A stretch of DNA of 64,000 bases from NCBI GenBank assembly GCA_964530825.1, contig CAZHCA010000007.1, positions 1 through 64,000 of the forward strand, in the 5' to 3' direction. The notes beneath the pieces are model-generated. The model was given only the letters and a program-made list of their open reading frames with translations. It was not told the DNA's origin and searched no databases. Made by a program: the position numbers and the translations under genes. Every line of letters begins with the position of its first letter. Positions within the stretch are counted from its first letter, which is position 1. Shown one piece after another: positions 8,930 through 16,942 of the stretch. This DNA comes from CAZHCA01 sp964530825. GTDB lineage: Bacteria; Bacteroidota; Bacteroidia; Chitinophagales; Saprospiraceae.

Positions 8930-8969
8930 ACCTTTTTCTGCCCTTTGGCCTTTACAGGAAAAGAATGCT

Positions 8970-9290
8970 ATGCTAGCAACGCCGCGTGCGCTTTCTCCGG
9001 AGCTCTTCGTAGTTGAAATGACCCTCAGCCCTGGCGTCGTCCTGCTGGACGTACGCACTGCCGAGGAAGTCCGCGAAAAACCTGCCTTCGAAGGCGCCTT
9101 GTGCGCCGATTACCTTCAGGATACGTTTTACGAAATTTTGCAAAAGCTGGACCGGTACGAAAATTATCTCCTCTATTGCTCTACCGGAAAAAGGGCGCGG
9201 CTGGCGGCCCAGGTCATGATCCGTCGCGGATTTCCGATGGTTGCCTATCTGGATGGGGAGCAGGACGTGGTTTCTGCTTTAAAGGTATAG
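8970..9290 (+). CDS. Single-domain rhodanese (sulfurtransferase)
   Basis: The 106-residue protein has LLDVRTAEE near the start and the active-site loop YCSTGKRA, with catalytic Cys70, typical of single-domain rhodaneses (PspE/GlpE type). These move sulfane sulfur between donors such as thiosulfate or persulfides and thiol acceptors. It faces, tail to tail, the sulfide:quinone reductase gene, whose product makes sulfane sulfur, so a joint role in sulfide detoxification is plausible (inference). No signal peptide is present, so it is probably cytoplasmic. Confidence 0.88.
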   Translation: MLATPRALSPELFVVEMTLSPGVVLLDVRTAEEVREKPAFEGALCADYLQDTFYEILQKLDRYENYLLYCSTGKRARLAAQVMIRRGFPMVAYLDGEQDVVSALKV

Positions 9291-9463
9291 ACAAAGGTTG
9301 CAAACCACCTGTACAAGCTCCAGTGTCCTGTAAAGATTGAGGCGGAAATAAAATGGGTTACATTCGACCTCTTTAGTTTTCGCTGAACATGCATGCGTGC
9401 TCAAGAAGTTGACTGCCTTACTTTTAGACCTATCCTTTTCCGCCTCGCGGTAGTTACTGCCAT

Positions 9464-10657
9464 TTAAAAATCTCTTCCCCGCAACATGCCGTGCCAATAA
9501 ATACGCGGCAGTCCGTATGCTTTCAATGCGTACATAGAATAGCGTTCTTTCGATTGGTCGAAGGGAAAAGATTCCATAGGTTCTTTGTTGTAATCGAATT
9601 CGGCCAGGACCAGCCGACCGTAGCCGGTAACCAGCGGGCAAGAGGTATAACCCTCATAACGGCTGGTGAGCTCACGCTTTTGCAAATATGCCATGACATT
9701 GTCGGCGGTCACCGGTGCCTGCTTGCGAATGGCCGCTCCCGTCTTGGACGTTGGAAGGTTGCTGCAGTCGCCCAGCGCAAATACGTTAGGGTACTTTGTG
9801 TGCTGGGTCGTTTCCTTATCGACAGATACCCATCCGGTATCGGCCGCCAGGGGACTGGCTTTGATAACTTCCGGCGCACTCATGGGGGGCGTTACGTGAA
9901 GCATGGAAAAAGGTTTGTCGTGTTCGGCTCCTGTCTGGTTATTCCGGAATCGCGCAACCTTATCCCTGGGATCGATACTGATCAGGTCGGTATTCCAGGT
10001 GCATTCAATATGGTAACGCTCGGCCACCCGCGTCAGGGTTTTCGCGTATTTTGGAACGGCAAAAATACCGCCGCCGCCTTTTATAAAGTTGACGTGAACA
10101 TGAGACTTAATCCCTTGCCGCATCCAGTAATCAGATGCTAAAAAGGTGATCTTCAATGGGGCGCCCCCACATTTGATGGGTGTAGAGGGGTGGGTAAACA
10201 ATGCGTTTCCATTTTTCACCTTTTGGATGGTACGCCAGGTTTTCTCAACCGTGTCGTAGCTGTAATTGCTGCACACACCGGAGTCGGGATCATGCAGCCC
10301 CTCCTGAAGGCCTGGAATCTTGTCCCAATCGACTTGAATGCCTAAGGCTACGACCAGGATGTCGTACGTGACGGTCTGGCCGTCGGCTAAAAGCACTTGA
10401 TTTTGTTCGGGTTCGAACTGGCTTACGGCCGACTGTATCCATTCAATGCCGTTGGGCATGTAGTCGGCCATCTCACGCTCGGATTCTTCGCGCGGGAAAA
10501 CACCTGCACCGATCAGTGTCCACAGGGGTTGGTAATAGTGCTTTTTTGCCGGGTCAATAATAGCAATGGAGGGAGCGTCGGGCTGCTGTGCCAACTTGGC
10601 CGCCACGGTCAGGCCGGCGGTGCCGGCTCCGGCAACGAGAACAGAATAATGAGACAT
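9464..10657 (-). CDS. Sulfide:quinone oxidoreductase, type II (eukaryote-like)
   Basis: The 397-residue protein is read from the ATG at 10657, right before the FAD-binding motif VLVAGAGTAGL. It keeps both redox cysteines of human SQOR: Cys163 in PIKCGGAP (human Cys201) and Cys340 in YTSCPLVTGY (human Cys379), and the closing region EFDYNKEPMESFPFDQSKER also fits SQOR. The enzyme oxidises sulfide to sulfane sulfur and passes electrons to the quinone pool at the inner-membrane surface. It follows the DUF1641 gene by 34 bp, very likely in one operon. Confidence 0.92.
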   Translation of the reverse strand: MSHYSVLVAGAGTAGLTVAAKLAQQPDAPSIAIIDPAKKHYYQPLWTLIGAGVFPREESEREMADYMPNGIEWIQSAVSQFEPEQNQVLLADGQTVTYDILVVALGIQVDWDKIPGLQEGLHDPDSGVCSNYSYDTVEKTWRTIQKVKNGNALFTHPSTPIKCGGAPLKITFLASDYWMRQGIKSHVHVNFIKGGGGIFAVPKYAKTLTRVAERYHIECTWNTDLISIDPRDKVARFRNNQTGAEHDKPFSMLHVTPPMSAPEVIKASPLAADTGWVSVDKETTQHTKYPNVFALGDCSNLPTSKTGAAIRKQAPVTADNVMAYLQKRELTSRYEGYTSCPLVTGYGRLVLAEFDYNKEPMESFPFDQSKERYSMYALKAYGLPRIYWHGMLRGRDF

Positions 10658-10691
10658 GGTGGTTGTTTTTTGCCTGTTTTGTGAAAAAAGA

Positions 10692-11264
10692 TTAAAGTTG
10701 CTTACCCAATGATTTTGTGACATTAAGCAGCCAGTTAAATGCCTTGCGACGCTCGGGATCGCGGAAAGCGCGCGCCAGCCCCCAGACGGAAGTGACTTGA
10801 TCGGTGGGCATGCCAGCTGCCTCAGTTAGCGCGCGTGCAATCTTCGTGATCATTTGACCCAGGTGGGGCGGATGAATACCTGCTTCCTCGGCATGCTGAT
10901 ACGCTTCGTCGAGCATGTCGGTCACGGCACCCATGAGCCCCGGTGCCTGTTCCAGCAGGGTAGTAAGCTGATGGAAGGCTTCTAAATTTTCGGGTCGTGT
11001 GATGTGTTCTGTTAGGCCGAGCAAACCAATGAGTCGTTGTTCGACATCAATACCGCGGGCCTGCGAACGGGTCAATACTTCGTCAACGCTATCGGTGGCC
11101 ATACTCAACAGGCCGGGCGCCTGCGTGAGCAGACCCTCTATCCGGTCGGCCGTTTGTTCGAGCCGGTCCAGGCGGTCGCTAAGCCGCTGTAGCGCATCGT
11201 TCGATCCATTCCCGGCAGAATGTGGGGCAACGCCCGTCTCAGAATGGGAGGATTGGTGGTTCAT
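10692..11264 (-). CDS. DUF1641 protein
   Basis: This 190-residue, mostly helical protein resembles DUF1641, with repeated helical units such as QAPGLLSMATDSVDE and QAPGLMGAVTDMLDE and the closing FRDPERRKAFNWLL. DUF1641 genes often stand beside sulfide:quinone reductase or formate dehydrogenase genes; here the next gene on the same strand is the type II SQR. The first 35 residues are low-complexity, followed by a short coiled coil. Biochemical role unknown; probably an accessory to the quinone-linked enzyme (inference). Confidence 0.82.
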   Translation of the reverse strand: MNHQSSHSETGVAPHSAGNGSNDALQRLSDRLDRLEQTADRIEGLLTQAPGLLSMATDSVDEVLTRSQARGIDVEQRLIGLLGLTEHITRPENLEAFHQLTTLLEQAPGLMGAVTDMLDEAYQHAEEAGIHPPHLGQMITKIARALTEAAGMPTDQVTSVWGLARAFRDPERRKAFNWLLNVTKSLGKQL

Positions 11265-11351
11265 AAGTCAATTTTATTAGAAATACGGTTTGGGAGATGG
11301 GGCGATTCGGGAGTGCTGATTTGGCAATACCTCAAATATGCCTATGTTTAT

Positions 11352-11392
11352 TTCATACTAATATATGAACTTACTTTTGTTTATTCAAGTAA
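11352..11392. promoter_or_regulatory. Two adjacent inverted repeats upstream of the DUF1641-SQR operon
   Basis: TTCATA (11352-11357) pairs with TATGAA (11364-11369), and TTACTT (11371-11376) pairs with AAGTAA (11387-11392). They lie between the DUF1641 start (11264) and tesB (11481) in an AT-rich stretch. Such paired dyads could be operators for a sulfide-sensing ArsR-type repressor. No regulator gene is adjacent. Confidence 0.35.
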
Positions 11393-11480
11393 AATGGGAT
11401 AAGACGCCATCTGCATCCGGCTCGGAACTGGGGAATTTCCAAAAAGCCCGTATTTTGGAGCATTAAGATGCCGTATCCCA

Positions 11481-12344
11481 ATGAAGAATGTCGACGAACT
11501 CCTGGAACTTTTGCACCTCGAACAGATCGAAGAAAACCTCTTCCGGGGTTATAGCCGGGGAATGGGAAGCAACTACGTTTTCGGCGGTCAGGTCCTGGCT
11601 CAGTCCCTGAACGCCGCCATGCGCACTGTACCCGAAGACCGGCACGTGCATTCCCTGCACGCTTATTTTCTATTGCGAGGTGATCTGGAGCTGCCTATTA
11701 TATTTCAGGTCGACCGGATTCGCGACGGTGGTAGTTTTACCACCCGGCGGGTATTGGCCATTCAAAAAGGAGAGGTTATTTTCCTGATGTCGGCCTCCTT
11801 TCAGCTTCAGCAGGAAGGGTTTGACCATCAGATTCAGATGCCCAACGTTACGCCTCCGGAAAGCTTGGTCAGCTGGGAAGACCTGGCCGAAAAGTACGGG
11901 GAAATGCTGCCCGAAAACATCCGGAAATTTCTCCACCTAGATAGCCCGATTGAGTTCCGCCCGGTAGAAATTATCAATCCGGCCATACCAACCAAGAGCC
12001 AGCCCTTTCGCCACGTCTGGATGCGTACCAAAGGCGAGATGCCGAAAGCGCAGAAACTGCACCGGTCCGTACTAGCCTACACCTCAGATTACAATCTGCT
12101 GACCACTTCTCTACTACCGCACGGCAGTGAAGCCAGCTTTGGTAATGTACAGCTGGCAAGCCTCGATCACGCAATGTGGTTTCACCGCAACTGTCGTGTC
12201 GATGAGTGGCTGCTGTACGCGATGGATAGCCCGTCTGCATCGGGCGCCCGGGGCTTCACTCGGGGCACCATTTTCAACCGGGAGGGGCAACTGATTGCAT
12301 CGGTGGTGCAGGAAGGCCTGATTCGGCCCAGGAAGGATAAATAG
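11481..12344 (+). CDS. tesB: Acyl-CoA thioesterase II
   Basis: This 287-residue double hot-dog thioesterase has the family length. The N-terminal hot-dog shows RGYSRGMGSNYVFGGQVLAQS and the C-terminal one shows ASLDHAMWFH (catalytic Asp) and the closing GQLIASVVQEGLIR (catalytic Gln). It hydrolyses medium- and long-chain acyl-CoA to free acid and CoA in the cytoplasm. It stands alone; a short hairpin follows the stop codon. Confidence 0.93.
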   Translation: MKNVDELLELLHLEQIEENLFRGYSRGMGSNYVFGGQVLAQSLNAAMRTVPEDRHVHSLHAYFLLRGDLELPIIFQVDRIRDGGSFTTRRVLAIQKGEVIFLMSASFQLQQEGFDHQIQMPNVTPPESLVSWEDLAEKYGEMLPENIRKFLHLDSPIEFRPVEIINPAIPTKSQPFRHVWMRTKGEMPKAQKLHRSVLAYTSDYNLLTTSLLPHGSEASFGNVQLASLDHAMWFHRNCRVDEWLLYAMDSPSASGARGFTRGTIFNREGQLIASVVQEGLIRPRKDK

Positions 12345-12351
12345 AAAAATT

Positions 12352-12369
12352 TGTAGTAATAATACTACA
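12352..12369. terminator. Short hairpin after tesB
   Basis: TGTAGTA and TACTACA form a perfect 7-bp stem around the loop ATAA, 7 bp after the tesB stop. There is no T-run, so termination is uncertain. Confidence 0.35.
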
Positions 12370-12562
12370 TGTCAGCCGTTGGCAATCGGCTACTTTGCCA
12401 CGAGAAACAGCAATTACTACGATCTCCTATCCTTTAGACTGTTACGAGAAGGAAACGCGCTTTCGAAAGGAATCGAAAGTTCACCAGTAGGCCATTTACT
12501 GCGATTCCACATGAGTCAGCGCCGCACACCAGACTTTTGGAACTTCCAAATATCAGCCCGCT

Positions 12563-15535
12563 ATGCGATTTTTGTTGCTTATCACTTTCTGGGTAATTTC
12601 AACTGCCGGGGCATCGGCAAACCCGGATAGCCTGCAAGCCTTCCGGGCAATCAATCTAGGCGATTCGCTCTGCGCCGTCGAAGACTATGTAGGTGCTTAT
12701 GCCGCCTACGAGCGAGCGCGCCCGTATATCGAGTCCAGGGGAAGCTGTTATGATCAGACCTATCTTTACTTTTGGCTGGGAGAGACCCACTACTACACTG
12801 GAAATTTTCAAGCTGCTATCGATATAACCCACCGTGCTGATTCGTTGAGCCGATCTTGCGGACTGGCCGACACGCTGTCCTTTTTTCCTGTTATCTTGCA
12901 AAATTTGGGGGTATTTTCCTCTACCCTGGGGCACTTCGATGATATGATGCACTACTACCGGGCCGCCTTTCAGGAATCCAAAAGGCGGGAAAAAACGGAT
13001 AGCGAGCGGCTTGCCGATGCCTACGAGTCTCTGGGGGTGGGGTACGGCAGAATGGAGAAATGGGATAGCTGCATCATTTATGTTGATACGGCCATCGCGA
13101 TTGCCCGCCGGATCGGCTACGAGGAGGGGCTGAGCACCTGCTACCTCAATATCTCTTACGCTTATTCCGTCCAGCAAAACTATTCCAAAGCCATTGACTA
13201 TCAGTTGCGAGCATTGGAAGAACTGGAGCAATCACAGGTCATCCGTGCAAACGGCCTCAACAACCTGGGGATGTATTATCTGGATTACGGCGACCCACAG
13301 ATGGCGCTGCACCATCTGGAGCAGGCCCGGGTGCTAAAGGCACAACTCTATCCGGAGGGCCACCCTTTCCGTTTGGTTACCGATTTGAATATCGCACTAG
13401 TTCATACGGAACAGGAGGATTACGAGGCAGGCATTCCTATGCTGCAAGCCATTCTTCGCAAAAGCAAAAACGATCCGGAGAATCTGGATATGTATAAACT
13501 GAGTTTAAATTACCTGGCTACCATTTACCTCGAGCAGGGCGATTTCCAGCGCGCCGAGTCCCTCTGTGCGGAGTTGCGATCCCTGAACTCTCAAAACTTT
13601 TTCGAAGAATGGGGCGGAAATTATTTGCTGGCCCATATCCGGCTAAGGCAGGACAACCTGACCGCTGCGCGTTCAGCCATTGATACGTTATTGAAGCAAC
13701 AATTACCGGCAGTCGCACCTGCATCCGAGATCGATTACCATGAGACCTTACTGCAAGACCCGGGCAAATCCATCGATATTCTGAGCTTTCGGGGGATCGT
13801 ATTGCTGGAGTCGGGAAAAGATCGCCAGGACCCACAGTTGATCCGGGAAGCGCTCGAGCATTTTGAGTTGGTCGATAGCGTAGTGATTCTGGCTCGCCAG
13901 CGAATGCGTGATTACACGGCCCAACAGGAAGCCAATTCGCTGTCCTATTTTGAGAATTACCAGGCGGCCGTGGAGGCCTGTTACCAATTATTTCACCTTG
14001 AGCAGGATTCCACGTATCTGGAAAGAGCTCTGAATTTTGCCCAGCGCAATAAATACCTGCGGGTATCGGATCGCATGCGCGCCAACCGGTTGGAGCAGTA
14101 TGCCGGTGTCGATCCTCAGATCCGGTCCCAGGAACGCGACCTTTTGCAGAAAATCAATTTCTACGAAGACCAGTTGCTATACTACCGGCCTTATTACGAA
14201 GAACCGGTTGTAGAAGAAATGAAGCGTAAATTGGCCGACGCACGCCAGCAAAGACAGGTACTGCTCGACAAGATTGAGGACCAATTTCCGCAATACTTCA
14301 AACTCGTTTTTCAGCCGGAGTATTATCGCTTAGATGCCATCCGCAGCCAAGTATTGCAGCCCGACGAATTATTGCTGGAGTTTTTTCTGGGTGGAGAGTA
14401 TCTCTACCGCTGGGTATACGGCGAGGGGGTAATGGAATTCGACAAAAAGCCCCTCCCCGACAGCCTGAAAGAAAAAATCCAGCACTTCCGTCGAAGCTTA
14501 CGGGAGCAGCACCCGGAATTCTATGCCCAGGCCCAGGACCTTTATGACTTATTAATTGGCGATATCGGGCGTCGCTTTCCCCGCCGTAATTGGTTGGTCA
14601 TCCCGGATGCCTACCTGGGGTATATTCCCTTTGAGGCCCTCATCGCAGAGCCTATAGCCAAGCGTGACTTCGAACGGCACAGCCGGATCGCTTATGTGGT
14701 CAAAAATCACCGGGTACGCTACCAGTTTTCGCTGTTGATTGATGGTAGCGAGCCCTCTAAATCGGCAAACCGTTTGCAGGTGCTGGCTTTCGCTCCTGAA
14801 TTTTCGGCCGACAGCCTGCCCAGGCTAGCCTATAGCAGCGTCCCGTTACGGCAGACCGTTTTTGGCGAGAATGAGCTGCCGCAACTCGTCGGGGCGAAAG
14901 CAGAGCTAGCAGCCCTTAGAGCAGCTTTTCGCGGAGCATTTTTTACTGGTAAGGAAGCTACGGAAGCCGAATTCAAAGCATTGGCCAGCCGGTATAACAT
15001 GCTGCACGTCGCTACCCATACACTAATTAATGACCAAATTCCGGTAGACACAAAATTGTTGTTTGCGGCTGATCAGAAAGAGGATGGAGCACTGCATCCT
15101 TACGAAATTATGGGGTTGCCCCTTACGGCCGAACTGGTAGTTTTGAGTGCCTGTAATACCGGTACCGGACAGCTTCAACGCGGCGAGGGGATCAACAGCC
15201 TGGCACGTGCCTTTGCCTTCGCCGGCGCTCCGAATATCGTCATGAGTCTCTGGCCGGTACGTGACCGGACCACCGCTCAAATAATGGCATATTACGTCCA
15301 AGAGTTGGCCTCGGGTGCGACAAAACCGCAAGCCCTGCACCGGGCAAAAATGAATTACATCCTGGCATCGGATGAACTTTTGCAACACCCTTATTATTGG
15401 GCCGGCTTATTGTACACCGGCGATGCGGAACCGCTGCAACTGCGCCGGGTAGGGTGGCCGGCATGGGTGTGGGTATTGTTCGGGCTCATCGGCCTCGGGG
15501 TACTAATCGCTCTTTATCGGCGATTGGCTAGATAG
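12563..15535 (+). CDS. TPR-CHAT protein, predicted periplasmic caspase-like protease
   Basis: The 990-residue protein begins with a signal peptide (about 1-19). TPR-type helical repeats run from about 30 to 470, then a helical linker, a CHAT domain (about 680-950) and one C-terminal membrane segment (about 968-985) followed by basic RRLAR. The CHAT dyad is visible as His819 in HVATHT and Cys864 in LSACNTG. With both ends as drawn, the TPR and protease parts would face the periplasm, anchored in the inner membrane. It converges with, and overlaps by 8 bp, the end of a sigma/TPR operon. The target is unknown. Confidence 0.87.
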   Translation: MRFLLLITFWVISTAGASANPDSLQAFRAINLGDSLCAVEDYVGAYAAYERARPYIESRGSCYDQTYLYFWLGETHYYTGNFQAAIDITHRADSLSRSCGLADTLSFFPVILQNLGVFSSTLGHFDDMMHYYRAAFQESKRREKTDSERLADAYESLGVGYGRMEKWDSCIIYVDTAIAIARRIGYEEGLSTCYLNISYAYSVQQNYSKAIDYQLRALEELEQSQVIRANGLNNLGMYYLDYGDPQMALHHLEQARVLKAQLYPEGHPFRLVTDLNIALVHTEQEDYEAGIPMLQAILRKSKNDPENLDMYKLSLNYLATIYLEQGDFQRAESLCAELRSLNSQNFFEEWGGNYLLAHIRLRQDNLTAARSAIDTLLKQQLPAVAPASEIDYHETLLQDPGKSIDILSFRGIVLLESGKDRQDPQLIREALEHFELVDSVVILARQRMRDYTAQQEANSLSYFENYQAAVEACYQLFHLEQDSTYLERALNFAQRNKYLRVSDRMRANRLEQYAGVDPQIRSQERDLLQKINFYEDQLLYYRPYYEEPVVEEMKRKLADARQQRQVLLDKIEDQFPQYFKLVFQPEYYRLDAIRSQVLQPDELLLEFFLGGEYLYRWVYGEGVMEFDKKPLPDSLKEKIQHFRRSLREQHPEFYAQAQDLYDLLIGDIGRRFPRRNWLVIPDAYLGYIPFEALIAEPIAKRDFERHSRIAYVVKNHRVRYQFSLLIDGSEPSKSANRLQVLAFAPEFSADSLPRLAYSSVPLRQTVFGENELPQLVGAKAELAALRAAFRGAFFTGKEATEAEFKALASRYNMLHVATHTLINDQIPVDTKLLFAADQKEDGALHPYEIMGLPLTAELVVLSACNTGTGQLQRGEGINSLARAFAFAGAPNIVMSLWPVRDRTTAQIMAYYVQELASGATKPQALHRAKMNYILASDELLQHPYYWAGLLYTGDAEPLQLRRVGWPAWVWVLFGLIGLGVLIALYRRLAR

Positions 15536-16298
15536 TTTTTATCTTCTTCTCCAGATCTTGTAGCAGGGCTTTGATTTCACTGGAAGGGGCAATCGCATTC
15601 AGTTGAATCAATTCCTGGCGCGCTGCTTCGAGGCGATTGGTCCTAAGATAAGCCAGGGCGAGGTACCAACGCCCCCGCTCGGCCCGGACCGGCGATACGC
15701 TTTGGGCAATGGCCATTTTTAGCGGTTCTACCGCCGAATCAGCGTCACCGGCAGCCAACAGACTGATGCCGTAGTGAAATTGCACAATATCTTGATGCAT
15801 CAGGGAGTCAGATGTGAGGGCAATAGTGAAATGCCGGTTTGCTTCCTGGTAACGACCCTGCTCGTAGTACCTAATGGCTTGTTGAACGTGGGGCGATGGG
15901 GCGATGGTATTATCCTTCGCGCCGCGGTTGATGTTGGTGCTGCTTGCGGGCAGAGTACTGGGCAGTACTTCGAAATGAGCGGCAAATAGTTCTTCGTAGG
16001 ACGGCGTTTGCTGGTAGTAGGACCAAACCGCAAAAACAACCAGGCCGATGACCAAACTGGCTGCGACGGCAAACTGAAGCCGGCGCAACTTGACTATGCG
16101 CCACTGATGGACGTGTGCATCAATCTGCCCGTTTATATGTTGCAACCAAGCGTACCGTTCTATTTCACTACCCGCCCAATTTTGCCAACCTTCCTCGGCG
16201 TCGGCAAGGATTTCAGGGTCTAATTCTTTGGGGTAGTGTGGTCGTCCGATGAGCTCTCGATTGCTAGTAGCGTTCTTTTTTTCTTCTTGCTGGCTCAT
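15528..16298 (-). CDS. Single-pass membrane protein with periplasmic TPRs (putative anti-sigma partner)
   Basis: This 256-residue protein has a cytoplasmic N-terminal region (1-72), one membrane segment (about 74-94) and a C-terminal TPR region (about 135-250). Its start overlaps the sigma-factor stop by ATGA (16295-16298), so the two are translationally coupled. The layout, a short cytoplasmic part plus membrane segment plus periplasmic repeats, is what an anti-sigma factor would need, though no zinc anti-sigma motif is seen. Its last 8 bp overlap the end of the convergent CHAT gene. Assignment as anti-sigma is inference. Confidence 0.75.
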   Translation of the reverse strand: MSQQEEKKNATSNRELIGRPHYPKELDPEILADAEEGWQNWAGSEIERYAWLQHINGQIDAHVHQWRIVKLRRLQFAVAASLVIGLVVFAVWSYYQQTPSYEELFAAHFEVLPSTLPASSTNINRGAKDNTIAPSPHVQQAIRYYEQGRYQEANRHFTIALTSDSLMHQDIVQFHYGISLLAAGDADSAVEPLKMAIAQSVSPVRAERGRWYLALAYLRTNRLEAARQELIQLNAIAPSSEIKALLQDLEKKIKTI

Positions 16299-16867
16299 GT
16301 ATATTTCTTGATCGATAACTTCAAGTTGCGCTTTCCGTTCTGTATGTAACTTTTTATTTGTTTAGTGGTAAAAGAGGTCAACTCGGCAATTTCCTGATAA
16401 CTCTTATTTTCTAGGAAAAATAACTTTAAACACTTTTTTTGTTTATCGTCTTTCAGGTTATTGAGTGCCGTATGCAATTCAAGAAAACGCTTTCTATCAG
16501 ATTGATCCGGATCAACCGGATTTTCCACAAATGCTGTCCCATTAAATTGTTTTACCTGCTGTTGGCGGTTCACCGTTTTTTTCTGGAGCGCCTTTAGACA
16601 GTGGTTTTTCGTGACCTGGTATAACCACGAAGAGAAATTATCGATCTGGTAGCGCCCCAAAAGCAGCGGAAGGTTGGTAAAGATTTCCATGGCAGCATCT
16701 TCACTGTCTTCTTTAACCTTAAAGTACCTTAAACAAATGCCCAAAACCCAGGTGATATGCCGTTTATATAACTCGCCCAGGTACACCGGGTCCTTTTCGA
16801 CTTTGTACAATTCGATTAATTTCTCATCCGAAAATCCGGAAAGATTTTTTTTAAACCACTTGCCCAT
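16295..16867 (-). CDS. ECF-like sigma-70 family RNA polymerase sigma factor
   Basis: Starting at the ATG at 16867 gives MGKWFKKNLSGF and 190 residues. Region 2 (about 25-90, with YKRHITWVLGICLRYF and SWLYQVTKNHCL) and region 4 (about 140-188, with KSYQEIAELTSFTTKQIKSY as the helix-turn-helix) are clear. The gene is visibly AT-richer than its neighbours and rich in Lys codons. It is coupled by an ATGA overlap to the membrane TPR gene and points toward the CHAT gene. It probably directs a small envelope-response regulon (inference). Confidence 0.85.
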   Translation of the reverse strand: MGKWFKKNLSGFSDEKLIELYKVEKDPVYLGELYKRHITWVLGICLRYFKVKEDSEDAAMEIFTNLPLLLGRYQIDNFSSWLYQVTKNHCLKALQKKTVNRQQQVKQFNGTAFVENPVDPDQSDRKRFLELHTALNNLKDDKQKKCLKLFFLENKSYQEIAELTSFTTKQIKSYIQNGKRNLKLSIKKYT

Positions 16868-16942
16868 GTATCGTAAAAATCTGTTTCTGACAATTACCTT
16901 TATTAGTAGTATATACGGAAACACTTATAAAAAGGGTCTATT

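Noticed and set aside
12379..12630. Small frame before the CHAT gene
   Set aside because: It overlaps the CHAT signal peptide in another frame and shows no family features.
12563..16867. CHAT-TPR gene as part of a type III-E CRISPR (Craspase) system
   Set aside because: No CRISPR array or Cas gene is present, and the protein is predicted to be exported.
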